Source of the DNA: Marasmius tenuissimus
Lineage: Eukaryota > Basidiomycota > Agaricomycetes > Agaricales > Marasmiaceae
Assembly: GCA_029532415.1 (NCBI GenBank)
Contig: JAQOTA010000019.1
Span: forward strand, 248,001-312,000
Direction: 5' to 3'
DNA: 64,000 nucleotides
Shown: in pieces, positions 44,986-55,987 of the stretch
How positions within the stretch are numbered: position 1 is the stretch's first letter
Layout of the letters: the number at the start of each line of letters is the position of its first letter
Made by a program: the position numbers and the translations under genes
The notes under the pieces: model-generated
The model's input: only the letters and a program-made list of their open reading frames with translations
Told to the model about the DNA's origin: nothing
Databases searched by the model: none

Positions 44986-45232
44986 ACAGTGTATATTTGG
45001 TTGAACGCTGTGTAGATCTCTTCTCGGACCCACTTATTGCACCACATTACAGTATATATCTGGTTGAATGCCGTGTAGATCTCCTCTCGGAGACTCGGAC
45101 CCACTTATTTCGCCACACTGCAGTCACTAGTGGATATTTGGTTGAACGTCGTGTAGGTCTCTTCTCGGACCTATTGTTTGCGCCAAACTAGTGACTACAT
45201 AGTACAGTGTATATTTGGTTGAATGCTGTGTA
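44986..45232 (+). repeat. tandem repeat, 3.5 units of about 62-75 bp
   Basis: Each unit contains ATATnTGGTTGAAnGnCGTGTAG followed by TCTCnTCTCGGA and a CGCCA-type end. The fourth unit stops after GCTGTGTA at 45232, where the copia LTR begins. Confidence 0.8.
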
Positions 45233-45490
45233 TGTTGAGGCAGAGGTCCTGCCCACGCAGTGGCAGCATGGGACAGACTAGCTCACCTGGAGATAGGCTT
45301 AGAGGCAGCAACGAGAGTAGTAAAAGTACTGGTATTGCATGTAGATACAGAGCTACTTATATACTATACAGAGGTGGCTGTATCTTCTATAACAGGATTG
45401 ACTAGGAATAGCATAGATCATAGTAAAACGATTGAAGCATATATGCGGCCCGATACAACGGTCCATATATCTGGTAGTCCGGATTCAACA
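45233..45490 (-). repeat. copia 3' LTR
   Basis: Starts TGTTGAGGC and ends TTCAACA on + (TGTTGAA...CCTCAACA on minus). It inserts directly into the fourth unit of the tandem repeat at 44986-45232. Confidence 0.93.
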
Positions 45491-45503
45491 CTCCCCCTTG
45501 CTA
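45491..45503 (-). promoter_or_regulatory. copia polypurine tract
   Basis: On minus, AGCAAGGGGGAG sits immediately before the 3' LTR, the expected site for plus-strand priming. Confidence 0.7.
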
Positions 45504-45531
45504 AGTGCGGCACAAGTAGAGCACGAAGCGT

Positions 45532-47735
45532 CTATTCGGACGAATAAAATTCAAGTCCAAGATGTTCTCTAAAAGCGGAGAACTTGACATGACCCAAATT
45601 CTTGGTAAACATGTCTGCAGGATTGTAGGCACCGTCAATAAAGAAAAGATCGACCTTGCGGTCTGAAACACATGCGCGAATGTAATGATAGCGAATATCA
45701 ATGTGTTTGGTGCGACGTTCTTGAACTGGGTTAGAGGCGATAAAAATCGAGCCTTGATTATCTCCACATATAGGTACGGGAGTCATATCAATCCCAAGTT
45801 CAGAGAGTAACTGTCGAATCCACACAGCCTGACAACTACAGTCAGATAGCGCCATGTATTCAGCTTCAGTGGATGAAAGCGCAACAGTCTTCTGGGCACG
45901 TGATTGCCAACAGAAGATGCCACCTGCCAATTTGAAGAAATAGCCTGTGATCGACCGACGCTTGATAGGATCAGCAGCCCAATCAGAATCAGTGAATGCT
46001 AGTAAACCTCCGTCAGAGGCTCCATCATAGACCAGTGCATAGTCTGGAGTTCCTGCAAGATAGCGGCAAATATAAAGCGCCTTCTTCAGGTGATCCTCCG
46101 ATGGATTAGCAGAGAATTGAGAAAGCTTTGTAACAGCGTAGGCAATATCTGGACGAGTGCCAAGCATGATATACAAAAGCGATCCAATTACTGATTGATA
46201 TCGAGCGCGACGTTCGGGATCAACAGGACCTTCGTTGGGTTGTGGAATATAGCTGGCGGGAAGAGGAGTATCTGCTGCTTTTGCATTCTGCATGCCAAAT
46301 CGCTTCAAGACCTTCTTCAGGTAGTCGGTCTGGTCAAGAAGGATTTTATGGCCTCTGCGACGAATACGCATGCGCAAGAACTCTTTAACTTCTCCAGGAT
46401 CACGGCATTCCCAACGAGCCATAAATTCGGCTTTCTTCTTTTCGACAAAGGCTTTGTTGGGTCCAAGGAATAATGCATCGTCGACATAGATCAAAGCGAT
46501 ACATTCTTCACCAGTCTCACGATCTTTGCAGATGAAGAGACCTGCATCGGAAGTTAAGCGTTTGAAGCCCATTACTTCCATGGACGAGCTGAGAGCACAC
46601 CACCACTCAAGAGCGGCTTGCTTCAGTCCATATAATGCACGGCGAAGGCGATAGACTTTGCCTTCCTGACCCTTAACCTTGAAACCTTCAGGTTGATCCA
46701 TATAGATCTCTTCTTTAAGTTCACCATAAAGAAAGGCGTTCTTCACATCCAATGCCTGAATGTGCCAGTTTTTGAGAGCTGCTAATGCAAGCATCATTCG
46801 TACAGTTTCAAACCGCACAACTGGTGAGAAGATCTCATCAAAGTCAACACCTTTGACCTGAGAGAAACCCTTGGCAACAAGTCGAGCTTTCTTTCGACCG
46901 TCTGACTTAACGTCAAACACCCATCTGTTTTTGACAGCCTTACGACCTTTAGGTAGGTCAACCAATTCGAAGACCTTGCGCTTGCGAAGAGCCTCTAGTT
47001 CATCGCGGCAAGCAGCCTTCCATTCTCTCTGCTGCTCAGCTGGCAGCTTCAGTATGTCACGGAGAGTCCACTCTCGAACGTTAGACATATCGGTGAGGTC
47101 ATTGTGAACGGGAACTGCCCGATTTAACAGATAAATCACGAAACCTACTCCCCCTTCCTGGGATAATTGTTGCACTAAGCTATCGGGCTGACTCCCCCTG
47201 GAGTTACACATGGTAGACAGACTGGCACAATTAGTCCCAGGAACCTTTCTAGGTCTGCCTCTCCTACGAGTAGTAGGTGGATCCATGGGTTCTCTATCAC
47301 CCGTGGCATCTCTCCATGTAGAATTTTTCTCCATATCACGCACAATGCGCGAGGGATTATTTGGGTCTCGTTGTTCACCAAATACGTTATCAGGTTGCTT
47401 AGTACCCGTCCGTTTCCTGCCTGAACGCCTTGGCGGCGGAGTCTGCTCTTGTCCACCCACTGGTGTTGGTGGCCTAGGAGGCTGGAATGGAGGATCAGGA
47501 TCAGGATGTTGACATTCACCCTGAGGTACAGGACCATCTCCATCATCGTCATGAGGAGATTCCGATCGCTTTGGAAGGTTCTTGGGAGGATAAAGATCGT
47601 CATCAGACAAATCATCATCACTATCCGAAGAGAAGTTGGGATTTTCACCCAATACCGGCGGTATTTCAGGGATTTCACCCACCAGGGTAAAGCCACGCGG
47701 TTTCTTATCAGAACTCTCCCCCAAACAGACACAGA
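45532..47735 (-). pseudogene. copia pol: integrase C-terminal linker, reverse transcriptase, RNase H
   Basis: An uninterrupted minus frame of 749 codons covers this part (the frame begins at 47781, but its first codons overlap gag). It has a Pro/acidic-rich integrase tail with basic SGRKRTG and RRRGRPRK patches. The RT follows: KAVKNRWVFDVKSDGRKKAR, the catalytic Asp in LDVKNAFLYGEL, and the active-site box ALIYVDDALFLG. RNase H comes next (AFTDSDWAADPIKRRSITGY, ALSSTEAEYMAL, CDNQ-like GDNQGSIFIASNP). The stop is at 45532, 30 bp before the polypurine tract. RT and RNase H look intact. The product lacks protease and integrase core because of the upstream deletion, and has no in-frame start of its own from pol. 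Confidence 0.92.
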
Positions 47736-48230
47736 AGTCTGTTGACCATAACGAGCTTTGATCTTCTCCCAAGCGGCCCAAGCCGTATCATCATCCTCAA
47801 TGATACTTTGCACGGCAATGGTGGTGGTGGCACGTAGTGCACCCATGGCTTTGAATTCATACTTCTTCCAACGTCGCATATCCTTTTCATACCTGATAAC
47901 TTCCTTCTCATACCTCTCCAAAGCGTTAGCATACTGCTCCAGGTCCTTAGCATACTGCTGCATCTGAGCATCAGTAGGAGAGACTGTCTTCGTACGTGTA
48001 GTCGCTTCAGTGGTAGTTGTAGCAGCAACAGTGACAGTGCGAGTAGTTGCTTTCGGTTCAGTTGGTTCGGTAGGTTTGTCAGGTTCATCAGGTTCAGGAT
48101 CGTCGTTGGTGTAGTGGTCGTAGAACTCGTTGATCATGGCATAGGTACCAAGACCCTTGGACCACTTGCGCCAGTTGACACCGCTGAAGACCTCAACGGT
48201 GGGGATAAGGGTAGACATAACAGGAGCCAT
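47730..48230 (-). pseudogene. copia gag, truncated
   Basis: The ATG at 48230 (or 48218) begins MAPVMSTLIPTVEVFSGVNW ... WSKGLGTYAMINEFYDHYT, the N-terminal UBN2/copia Gag region. A Thr/Pro-rich linker (EPDEPDKPTEPTEP) and a charged helical part ending AWEKIKARYGQQTS follow. At about 47730 the sequence jumps to the integrase tail in another frame. The 402-codon frame recorded through 47175 is therefore gag only in its first half. Confidence 0.85.
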
Positions 48231-48540
48231 AGCGATCTGGAGTAATAAAACAACGATCAGCATAGGTTCATCATCATAGGCAATGATAAAAGAAATCACT
48301 GCACGGTCAATGGCAATAGCCATCGATCGTTGTTGAGGACACAGTCCACCATCGTCAAACATCAATGAAGATGTTGACTTCACAGGTCCAGAACCGGTGT
48401 TAATGGTCTGCCCATCATGACAGTGATTAAGCAGTCACAATGGTTATCGAGTGCAATGACCACAATAGCGCATCATCATAGGCAGCACACAATAAAGGTG
48501 CACATCCTAGAGAGCTGCCATTGCAGGGCACATCGATAGG

Positions 48541-48558
48541 GCACCGGGGCCCATAACC
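48541..48558 (-). promoter_or_regulatory. copia primer-binding region
   Basis: On minus, GGTTATGGGCCCCGGTGC follows the 5' LTR edge directly, the position of the tRNA primer-binding site. The matching tRNA has not been checked. Confidence 0.55.
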
Positions 48559-48816
48559 TGTTGAGGCAGAGGTCCTGCCCACGCAGTGGTATCATGGGAC
48601 AGACTAGCTCACCTGGAGATAGGCTTAGAGGCAGCAACGAGAGTAGTAAAAGTACTGGTATTGCATGTAGATACAGAGCTACTTATATACTATACAGAGG
48701 TGGCTGTATCTTCTATAACAGGAGTGACTAGGAATAGCATAGATCATAGTGAAATGATTGAAGCATATATGCGGCCCGATACAACGGTCCATATATCCGG
48801 TAGTCCGGATTCAACA
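48559..48816 (-). repeat. copia 5' LTR
   Basis: Near-identical to 45233-45490. Differences lie at TGGTATCATG, AGGAGTGAC, AGTGAAATG and ATATCCGG. Confidence 0.93.
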
Positions 48817-49630
48817 ACAAATACGTTGAGTAGTGTCAGCGGGATTTGGTTTGAGGAATCTTCTAACTTCTTGAGCGCTGCCAATGGGTTGATGAGGCAT
48901 TGAGTTGAATGCTATGAATCGTTGCAGATTGTCAGCAATGAGCAATGAGCAATCAGTGGGGACTCGGGATCATGAACGTACAAGGAGTTACTGAGGACAT
49001 GTTGGAATTGGGGCGTTGAGATGATGATCCTCGTCGTGCCGGGTTTTTAAGGCTACTATGAGGTGCACGCTACCTGTGGGAAATCAGCGTATTGACTTTC
49101 TTGCTGCGCGTCTGCCATTGTGCGAAGATAACGTGGCCAATGGTCAACTTGTAGACATCATCCTGGGAGCTGGTAACGGGTGGAGCTCCAGAGAGCGCGT
49201 TACTCCAACTCCCGAGCCTCGAGGTACCTTCATTTTTGATCGACAGATAGAGTCCGGTGAGGGGAGTGAATCAGGATTCGGCAATTTCATTCACGGATCC
49301 ACTTCTACTGAGTCCGTTGAAGGGTCCATCTAGAGCTCAAGTGACTGTGATATAGTTAGTTCATCTCCTGAGTCCTGTCTCAAGTGAGCAATGAGCAATA
49401 ATACATACCTGATCAAGATTGTATCCCGATTCCCGTAGCGGTAGGGCCCTTGTACGACTCATGAGAAACTGAAGCTCAAGTCTCACACCATCAATGTGAC
49501 ATGGACACAATGAATCATTCCCTCCTAATATACAGGTCGCTCGGAGCTCAGAACGCTGTAACGCAATTCCTACATGCATCTCCCTTACTTGTTCGCGATC
49601 ATCTCCTCACCAGTGACAATTGACATCCTT
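48817..49630. other. unassigned coding-like fragments
   Basis: Minus-strand open stretches at about 48905-48817 (LINPLAALKKLEDSSNQIPL), 49250-49060 (SKKVNTLISHR-type end) and 49579-49410 (RATCILGGNDSLCPCHIDGV) look protein-like but cannot be joined into a model or recognised. They may be the 3' part of the 50.4-54.7 kb gene or of another element. Confidence 0.3.
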
Positions 49631-49634
49631 CCCA

Positions 49635-49733
49635 TCCAATAAATAGTTTCAATGGCAGGGGCAACGCGGGCGGCGGTACTTTCTCATTCACATCCCATCA
49701 TTGACGTTTCAATCAACCGTAAGTCTGCTTTTT
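49635..49733 (+). repeat. direct repeat flanking the tRNA, left copy
   Basis: It contains TCCAATAAATAGTTTC, GCAGGGGCAAC and GTTTCAATCAACCGTAAGTC. The right copy is at 49925-50021, with small indels between them. The tRNA lies exactly between the two. Confidence 0.85.
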
Positions 49734-49752
49734 GGTTGAGACTTGAATAAGT

Positions 49753-49759
49753 AAAAAAA
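49753..49759 (-). terminator. Pol III T-run terminator of the tRNA
   Basis: Seven consecutive T on minus, about 20 nt after the tRNA 3' end. Confidence 0.65.
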
Positions 49760-49777
49760 TGACAAATGGGAATACAG

Positions 49778-49876
49778 TGCAACTATCGGGATTCGAACCC
49801 GAGCCTGCATGACTACATGCTCCGAAACTCCGAGTGTAATATTGCCATGCTGTGCTAACCGCTACACCATAGTTGC
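49778..49876 (-). tRNA. probable tRNA gene with an intron of about 26 nt (anticodon not assigned)
   Basis: On minus a 7-bp acceptor stem (GCAACTA ... TAGTTGC, discriminator A) encloses a D arm GTGTAGCGGTTAGCAC, which pairs as four base pairs including one T-G. A perfect T arm TCGGGTTCGAATCCCGA carries the consensus TTCGAAT loop. The anticodon stem GCATG/CATGC is interrupted by extra sequence, giving 99 nt in total. The B-box is canonical, and a T7 run (about 49759-49753) lies about 20 nt downstream as a Pol III terminator. The base before the apparent anticodon is C rather than the invariant T, so the identity is unsure and a tRNA pseudogene is possible. Confidence 0.75.
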
Positions 49877-49924
49877 TCATACCTACATAACCGTATTGGC
49901 TATATACCCACTTCCTATATTCCG

Positions 49925-50021
49925 TCCAATAAATAGTTTCGACGACAGGGGCAACACGGTACTTTCTGATTCACATCCCGATTCCCATCATCAACGTTTC
50001 AATCAACCGTAAGTCTGCTGT
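49925..50021 (+). repeat. direct repeat flanking the tRNA, right copy
   Basis: Second copy of the repeat at 49635-49733. It lacks the GCGGGCGGC insert of the left copy and has an extra GATTCCC. Confidence 0.85.
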
Positions 50022-52782
50022 TGGCATGCAATTTAGTCCCCTTCTCTTTGCCTAGCCGTCTGAGGTCTCACTATTGGTTTCCCCAAACTTCAAAACTATC
50101 ACAATAAAATTGAATGAAATTTGAATACAACTGTTTCGGTCTCTCGATCTTTATAGAGGATTATGGGGTACATATACATTTAATGACGGATGTATACAGT
50201 GACCACTGACCAGTCTCGGGTTACCTACTTGCTACTTTTTCCTGGGTCCCTTGACATTCTCCTCATCTCCATCCTGATCCTTGCGCTTATTCAAACCTTC
50301 TGTAGATCTGTAGCTGTTCAGCAACACATCATCCACCAACCCTTCAGAGTCGCGGATCATTCTGGGAACTAGAAATGGACAAGGAAGTCAACCGTCAGAT
50401 GATTCATGATAGATCATGGATCATGAAGAAGGGCAATCAAAAATACATACCCCAGCTTCCCGGAGATAGCATCGCTGTCCTATGAAGGGCATGCTGTAAT
50501 GTACTTTCATGTTCTTGAAGGAAGTTTCTGTCGCTCTGACGACTAGTTTCACCCATCACACTCTCGTAGGAATTCCAGGCCCTCTGAGCGAAGGTACCCA
50601 AAACATTGCTAAGGCTTGCAACCTCTTGCATAGCACGTTCAGGCGAATAGCCTTTGTTTTGAGAAGTTGTGGGAGGTTTGAGTGGACCACGAGGACGAGG
50701 AACGCGCTCAAAGTTTGTTTCATATCATGTGACTTTGTCTGTAATCCGCTGCACATTGATAACCTGCTGATTGGCCATCCCGAGAATGATGTTGAGTACT
50801 GGACCAGCAGAAGCTGCAACTCCACGTTCCGCAACATGGATGAGATGAGGAATGTTGGCCAGCTCAAACCACATGTTTGAATAGGTTAGGAATGAGCAGG
50901 TGTGCCCCTCGACCAGTTGTCTGAATAGGCCAAGAAAATCAGAAATGAATCAACGGCTCAACAAAGGAAAAGAGACTTACTCAACGCTGTCGGTTCTGTC
51001 CTGATCAGCTCGAAGATGCTGCTGAACCTGAGCCGTCAAGTTATCGTTTTGGGTCCGCATATCTTGCAAATCTTGATCATGGTGCTGTCGCACTGTCATC
51101 ATGTGCCGCTCATTGTCCTGTAGAAGTGTTGAAGTTCTGGTTCTCCTTGGTCAGGTTCTGTTCAGTTTGACCAAGTCGCTCCAGAGTCACGTTACGCTCA
51201 GAAAGACGCTGCACTTCGAGCTCGAGCATTTGGGTACGAGTCGTTAGCCTGGCATTATCAGCTTGGAGATTCTGGCTCTCAGCCAGGTCCTGTTCATTTT
51301 GTTAACCAAGTTGTTCCAGAGTCGCATTACGCTCAGAGAGACCCTGCACATCAAGCTCGAGCCTCTGGATACGAGTGAGGAGGAGTGTTTGCTGGGCGGG
51401 AGGGGGAACAGGGGAACTTGAGGAAGGAGCATGATTGCCACCAGGCACGACCTCGGGTTCAACATGAGGAGCTTCGGGACCCACAAGGTCATTTTGTTGA
51501 AGCAAGGTCAAGTCAGACGTTATGTTAGTGTTGTCAGTGGGACATTGGCGAGTAGAAGGGAGTAAATGTTCGTCCTGAAGGAAGAGTGTCCATTAGACTC
51601 ATGACTGGAGTATTGGGAATAACAATGGAGGAACCGGTGGGCGTCAAAAGTATACTTATACTTACCGGGAGCCCAAATCCCTCTCCATCTGGATAATATG
51701 GTTCTGGAGTCGGTGTAGAACCCGGAAGGAACAAACAATTTATGATTGGCTCGTCTGTACCACTACCACTACCACCTGTAGACCTAGGATTTCGAATTCA
51801 AGCGCTCAGTTCCACGCAGTCAAACTCCAAGTGACGCTGTGGAGACCTGCCGCACCTTGAGGAGGGTCCAGGAGAAAGGGGGCCTTGATGGGATGGGGTC
51901 AATCCCATCGCTAGTTCTGCGAATTACAAGAATGTTAGAATTAGGAAGTCTTCTAAGTCGATAGACATCTGAGTCCTGACCTGCATTACGTTTAGTAACC
52001 CGACGATAAGTCCTATCCGCACTAGTCTCTCGATTCCCTCGGGTTTGACTTCGGACCTTTCGGTTCACTCGGGATGCAGGTCCATAGGAAGGATATGGCA
52101 CCCAATTTGGTTCGTTAGGGTCCACACCCTTGTCAGAATCATCAGAAGATGGGGCCGTTCAAGGTAGAGGAGCAACAGTGCGAACGTTAGCCGGTAGGGG
52201 AGGGATCCTAACAGTGACTTTTGAGGAAGATGGTGCATCAACTGTGGGTGATTCGGCTTTTGGAGGCCTGCGGGATTTCTGTCACGTTCTAGGTCTGGTA
52301 GTTGATGGTCCTGCCTTACTACCATCAACCGAAGGACTCCGACAAGGTGGAAGGTAGGTCCTGGGTGCCTCAACTTCCTAGGGGATTGGTGTGTCGGTTG
52401 AATCCAACTAGGTTCACCGCCCTTTCCCCCAGAAGATGGTCCTGGTTCTGACTCATTCACCACCTTCCTTGCCTGACGCAGCTTTTTTTCCGCCTGAGAC
52501 TTCTTCTTCTCCTCAGAATATCCACCCGACAGGCAAACGTACCGATTAACACGGCCTTCAGCGAATTCGCGAGTCCAGTACTCGATCTTCTTTAGCCCAT
52601 ATCGTGCCGCCTCATCTTTCGTCTGCTGAGCCAGAAACTCATCCGCATTCCCAACGATTGGCTCATTGATCTTGTTCAGTACTCCGTGATACATGTGCTT
52701 TGAACGCTTATACTCAATAAATCCCCAGTGCTTCATAGAGAAATAAATATAGACTTTGACAAAAAAAGGTTAGGATACGTAC

Positions 52783-53004
52783 CATGGCCAGATTCCATAC
52801 ATCTTGCTCATTCAGCGGGTAGAATGGCAGCGACCACTCGGCCAGTCTGCATGCAATGTGAAGACGATTCAAGCAAGGCTCGCGACGAGAGGAGCATTCC
52901 TTGCAGGTTGCTTTCGTGATCACATCCTTTCCCTCATTATTCTTATGGACATCTGGAAGGCAAGGGACACCACGCTTCATGCAACCGAAGCAATTTGAGT
53001 CGTT
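52783..53004 (-). other. exon encoding a Cys-rich, probably zinc-binding module
   Basis: Seventy-four codons bounded by TATAG and GTACGT. The Cys pattern is C-x2-C-x5-C, a spacer of about 19, then C-x2-C-x5-C (CKECSSRREPC), plus IAC. The paired spacing suggests two metal sites. It resembles but does not match the Zn2Cys6 cluster. Confidence 0.6.
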
Positions 53005-54212
53005 CTATAGAATATGTTGTTAGAATCGCTCACAAAGATGAGAGAAACACGGCTTACACAACCAAAGAAAGAACGACAGAACCAATACCACCACATTGCC
53101 TGGAGATCGATTTCCTTATTCGAGGAAGCAAAAAGCTCAAAGAATCGGCGGCAAGCACAAGTTGCAAAACCTATCGACAGGAAATCCCCTTGTTCCAGAT
53201 CATGATAGTACCGACGGGCTGAAAAATAAGGCAATGTTAGTAGTGGAATAAGTAGCGGTAAACTCTCCCCAGTAGAGACTAGAGTAGACTCACCTAGAGG
53301 AATATCTGGGCAAGGGGGATATTCCAGGCCTATCAGGACCTCTTCCGGCTTCAGGAAAACCGAATCAAAGGGATTTTTAGACAAGTTGACTTTCTTTGGT
53401 CGCCGCTTGGCTTGCTTCCGAGGACGAGCCACCCCTACAGTTGGGGAATTCATAGTTAGAGTTCAAGCCTCGAGCGAAGTCGAGATGATCATAACATACA
53501 CGTACCAGGAACCAACAAATTCTGCGGATCATTGGCATCCTTCTCATCCTCGCTATTTAATTTGATGGCCGTGTCCCAAGAGCCTCCAGGATCTGCAGCA
53601 TCCAGTTTGAACTCCAGAATCAGACCTGCAGTACTGCCCGTCTTCATCATATTGAGAGCTTCGGTATCTTCAACATTCGGTCCAAACTCGAACGAGGCAA
53701 CGTGCTTGGGATCCATCCTCAAGAGTTCAATTATAGGAGGTCAATTTGGAAGGAATGGATGGAAGGTTTCATGCATACACTCTTTGGCATAGTCCAGGTC
53801 TTGGTTACCCTCTGCGGAACGCCTCAGTTAACAAATCTTTAGAAAATCGGGATGGGAAGTCCAAAGTACGCACCTACAACAGCACAAACGTATAGCCAAG
53901 ACAGGTCATGAACCGCAGCGGGAGAGAGATGGGTAGCAGGACGAAAAGGTGCAGGAGCCCGCATCAAGTGAAATCAAACAGCGTTCAATGCTTGCTCGAT
54001 TGCCAAACTCCATGAACGTTCTTCAACAGTGTCGCGAGGACGACGATGCGGCTGTTTGCCGTAAAGTCTCTCCAGCATCTGCTCAGCCCTAGCACGTGCA
54101 TCTATCAACAGCTGGCTGATCATGCCATGCCATTGCTCCATTGTCAACAGGGAACCCAAAACCATGTTTTTCGGAGGATTGAGTGCCAATATGATGTCTA
54201 AGGACGTGTTAC

Positions 54213-54589
54213 TGTCAGTGATCACCAGATCTGACCTGGTGACACATCGCACTAAGCTTTCAGACAAGAGGGAACAAGGCAAAGATAAGAGAACTCCATA
54301 CTGGTGAGGAATAAACCAGCTCAAGACTGGGGAATACATGCAGAGTATCTACTTATATACTACTTGGAGGACTGCGGCGTGTGTCTACGGTGAGGTATGA
54401 CATCGAGATATGACATCATGAAACAGTATCTGAAACAGGACCAACATGTGTCTACAGCATGTGGGTCCCTTCATGTATCTACCATGTGTCCATATGATAA
54501 GATACGAGTCATGTGAGGGATAAGATATAGATAAGATGGAAAATGATAAGATAAGGAGATAAGATAAGATAGGAGGGAAATTCATGACA
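54213..54589. repeat. solo Ty3/gypsy LTR with 5-bp target duplication GTTAC
   Basis: The 377-bp copy of the LTR at 4341-4715 has the same TGTCAG/CATGACA ends. It is flanked by GTTAC at 54208-54212 and 54590-54594. Removing the LTR and one duplication rejoins GSSN to TSLDII in frame in the surrounding gene, which shows exactly where and how it inserted. Confidence 0.95.
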
Positions 54590-54889
54590 GTTACTTGAGC
54601 CTTGAATGAACATTGGATGGGTAGGGTATGATTCTGTATCTTCTGCAAGCACTTGAGTATCCTTTTCGGAGGGTTGGTAGTCATCGTTGCTGGACATGGT
54701 GGTTGTTGTTGTTGAAGTTCGATAAGCGCCCAAACCACTGGTTCATGCCAAAGATAAGCAAAGCCATGACAAAGAATTCAGCAAAAATGGAAATTCACCA
54801 CGTGGCACTCAGCTCAACTAGTTCTCGAGGGCAAAGACAGGTTAAAGGAGGGGAAGGTGGATATATAAGCGCCCAGCAATTCTCTTCCC

Positions 54890-55130
54890 AGACAAACCTT
54901 GGACCTACAATCACCCATTACTGACTGTCACACTATTACACGTCACCCTGGACACCTCGGACCGCATCACGGTAACTCCCGAATATGGCGCCCTTATTTA
55001 TTCTTAGCATCTAATATCCTAGGTTGTTGGCTACAAGTGCCTCCTCTAAATCTCCATATAACGTTGACTCGTAAGGGCACAAGAGAGAAGGACTAATGTG
55101 TGCTGTATCATGTATTGCGTATGTACAACA
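54890..55130 (+). repeat. dispersed non-coding block similar to 44320-44960
   Basis: It lies in the 5' flank of the 50.4-54.7 kb gene. Similarity to the 44-kb block is in patches, not continuous. Confidence 0.5.
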
Positions 55131-55434
55131 ATAATATCGATTGGGAACCATCTAAAGTAGCTGCGACTGTCCAATTAGCCTGAAAGGACACTGAATACAT
55201 GTTTGCTGGGATCTTGAGTTATTTTCGGGATACTTCACCTCAACAATTACTCATTATCGGGACTTGGGACTCAGGACTCGGGAGGGAATCACAATTGTTT
55301 AACCTTCACTTTGGGATCTACCTTCTAATATCTACACTGAGCATCACAGTGATTAAAACCCCAGGAACGTCTAACCAATCCCGAGATTGTACTCTGCATT
55401 ACGCACAATCAGGGTAATGGTTTTGAGATCTTAC
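55131..55434. other. no supported gene
   Basis: AT-rich and stop-rich in all frames, without bounded repeats. Confidence 0.4.
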
Positions 55435-55519
55435 CAACAGTCGAGATCGACAGGACTTGCCATGTTCTGGAGCGTAGGAACGATGGCGGTTGTTCGAGAG
55501 TGAGAGGTTTGGGAGTCAT
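55435..55519 (-). pseudogene. orphan first exon of an unknown gene
   Basis: An ATG at 55519 begins MTPKPLTLEQPPSFLRSRTW and the frame runs to a GTAAGATC donor at 55434. No acceptor or continuation is found downstream. It looks like the start of a gene whose remainder was lost. Confidence 0.35.
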
Positions 55520-55987
55520 AGCAGATTGTATTCGACGACCGAATGTGAGTACAGGCTACGGTAGGTAAGGTTGAGAGCATTCAGGAAAGTTTTCAAGATG
55601 ATAAGCGCTGGCGAGGCCATAAGAACTTATCTACTAGGGAGAACACCGGCAGCCAAGTAAGGCGTACAACAAGAAAGAGTTCAGACAAGACTATATAGAA
55701 AAAACAGCTACTCCGATGCCTGAGGCCTCTGAGGCCTCTCGCCAAGAGGGTGGAACCTTGAGATATAGTCTTTGGCGGAGATGTCTTCGGGCATCTCATT
55801 GTCCTTCAAATTCTGCATCTGCATCTCCTGAAGCATCGCCTTGTCCTTCAAGTAGCCCGTGAAGTCGAGTCCATCCTTGTGCTTAAAGCCATATTTGAGT
55901 ATTTGACAGGCCTCCATCAACTGAGGAGACATTCAGTTGTGGAGGTCGGTCTTGGTGAGCTTTGCTGATGAGAATAAGTGTTCACAA

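Larger units (their letters stand above)
45233..48816 (-). mobile_element. Ty1/copia retrotransposon, internally deleted, both LTRs present
   Basis: Two 258-bp LTRs (45233-45490 and 48559-48816) flank gag and the second half of pol on minus. I count six substitutions between the LTRs. A primer-binding region abuts the 5' LTR and a polypurine tract abuts the 3' LTR. The protease, zinc knuckle and integrase core are missing, so the element cannot move unaided. The flanking 5-mers (GTGTA left, ACAAA right) do not match, which points to rearrangement or recombination between elements. Confidence 0.93.
50440..54733 (-). pseudogene. zinc-binding, disordered and coiled-coil protein; split by a solo LTR and carrying stops
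   Basis: Start ATG at 54697 (or 54733). Exons: 54697-54590 plus 54207-53874 (split by the LTR), 53811-53781, 53717-53506, 53434-53294, 53218-53058, 53004-52783, then 52730 onward. All junctions in this series join in phase. The protein runs from an acidic start through MEQWHGMISQLLIDARARAE and a basic RPRKQAKRRPKK segment to a Cys-rich module, CFGCMKRGVPC ... CKECSSRREPC (53004-52783), probably zinc-binding. A charged region, a Pro/Ser-rich region, a coiled coil (51510-51130) and a tail (RAWNSYESVMGETSRQSDRN, to about 50440) follow. TGA stops lie at 53974-53976, 52282-52284 and 52159-52161, with a frameshift near 52370. The family is not recognised; nuclear DNA binding is a guess from the Cys pattern. 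Confidence 0.7.

Noticed and set aside
47175..47730. Distal half of the 402-codon minus frame starting at 48383
   Set aside because: After about 47730 this frame is a shadow of the copia integrase tail and linker; gag homology ends at the deletion junction.
45228..48821. Target-site duplication around the copia element
   Set aside because: GTGTA on the left and ACAAA on the right do not match; I report none.
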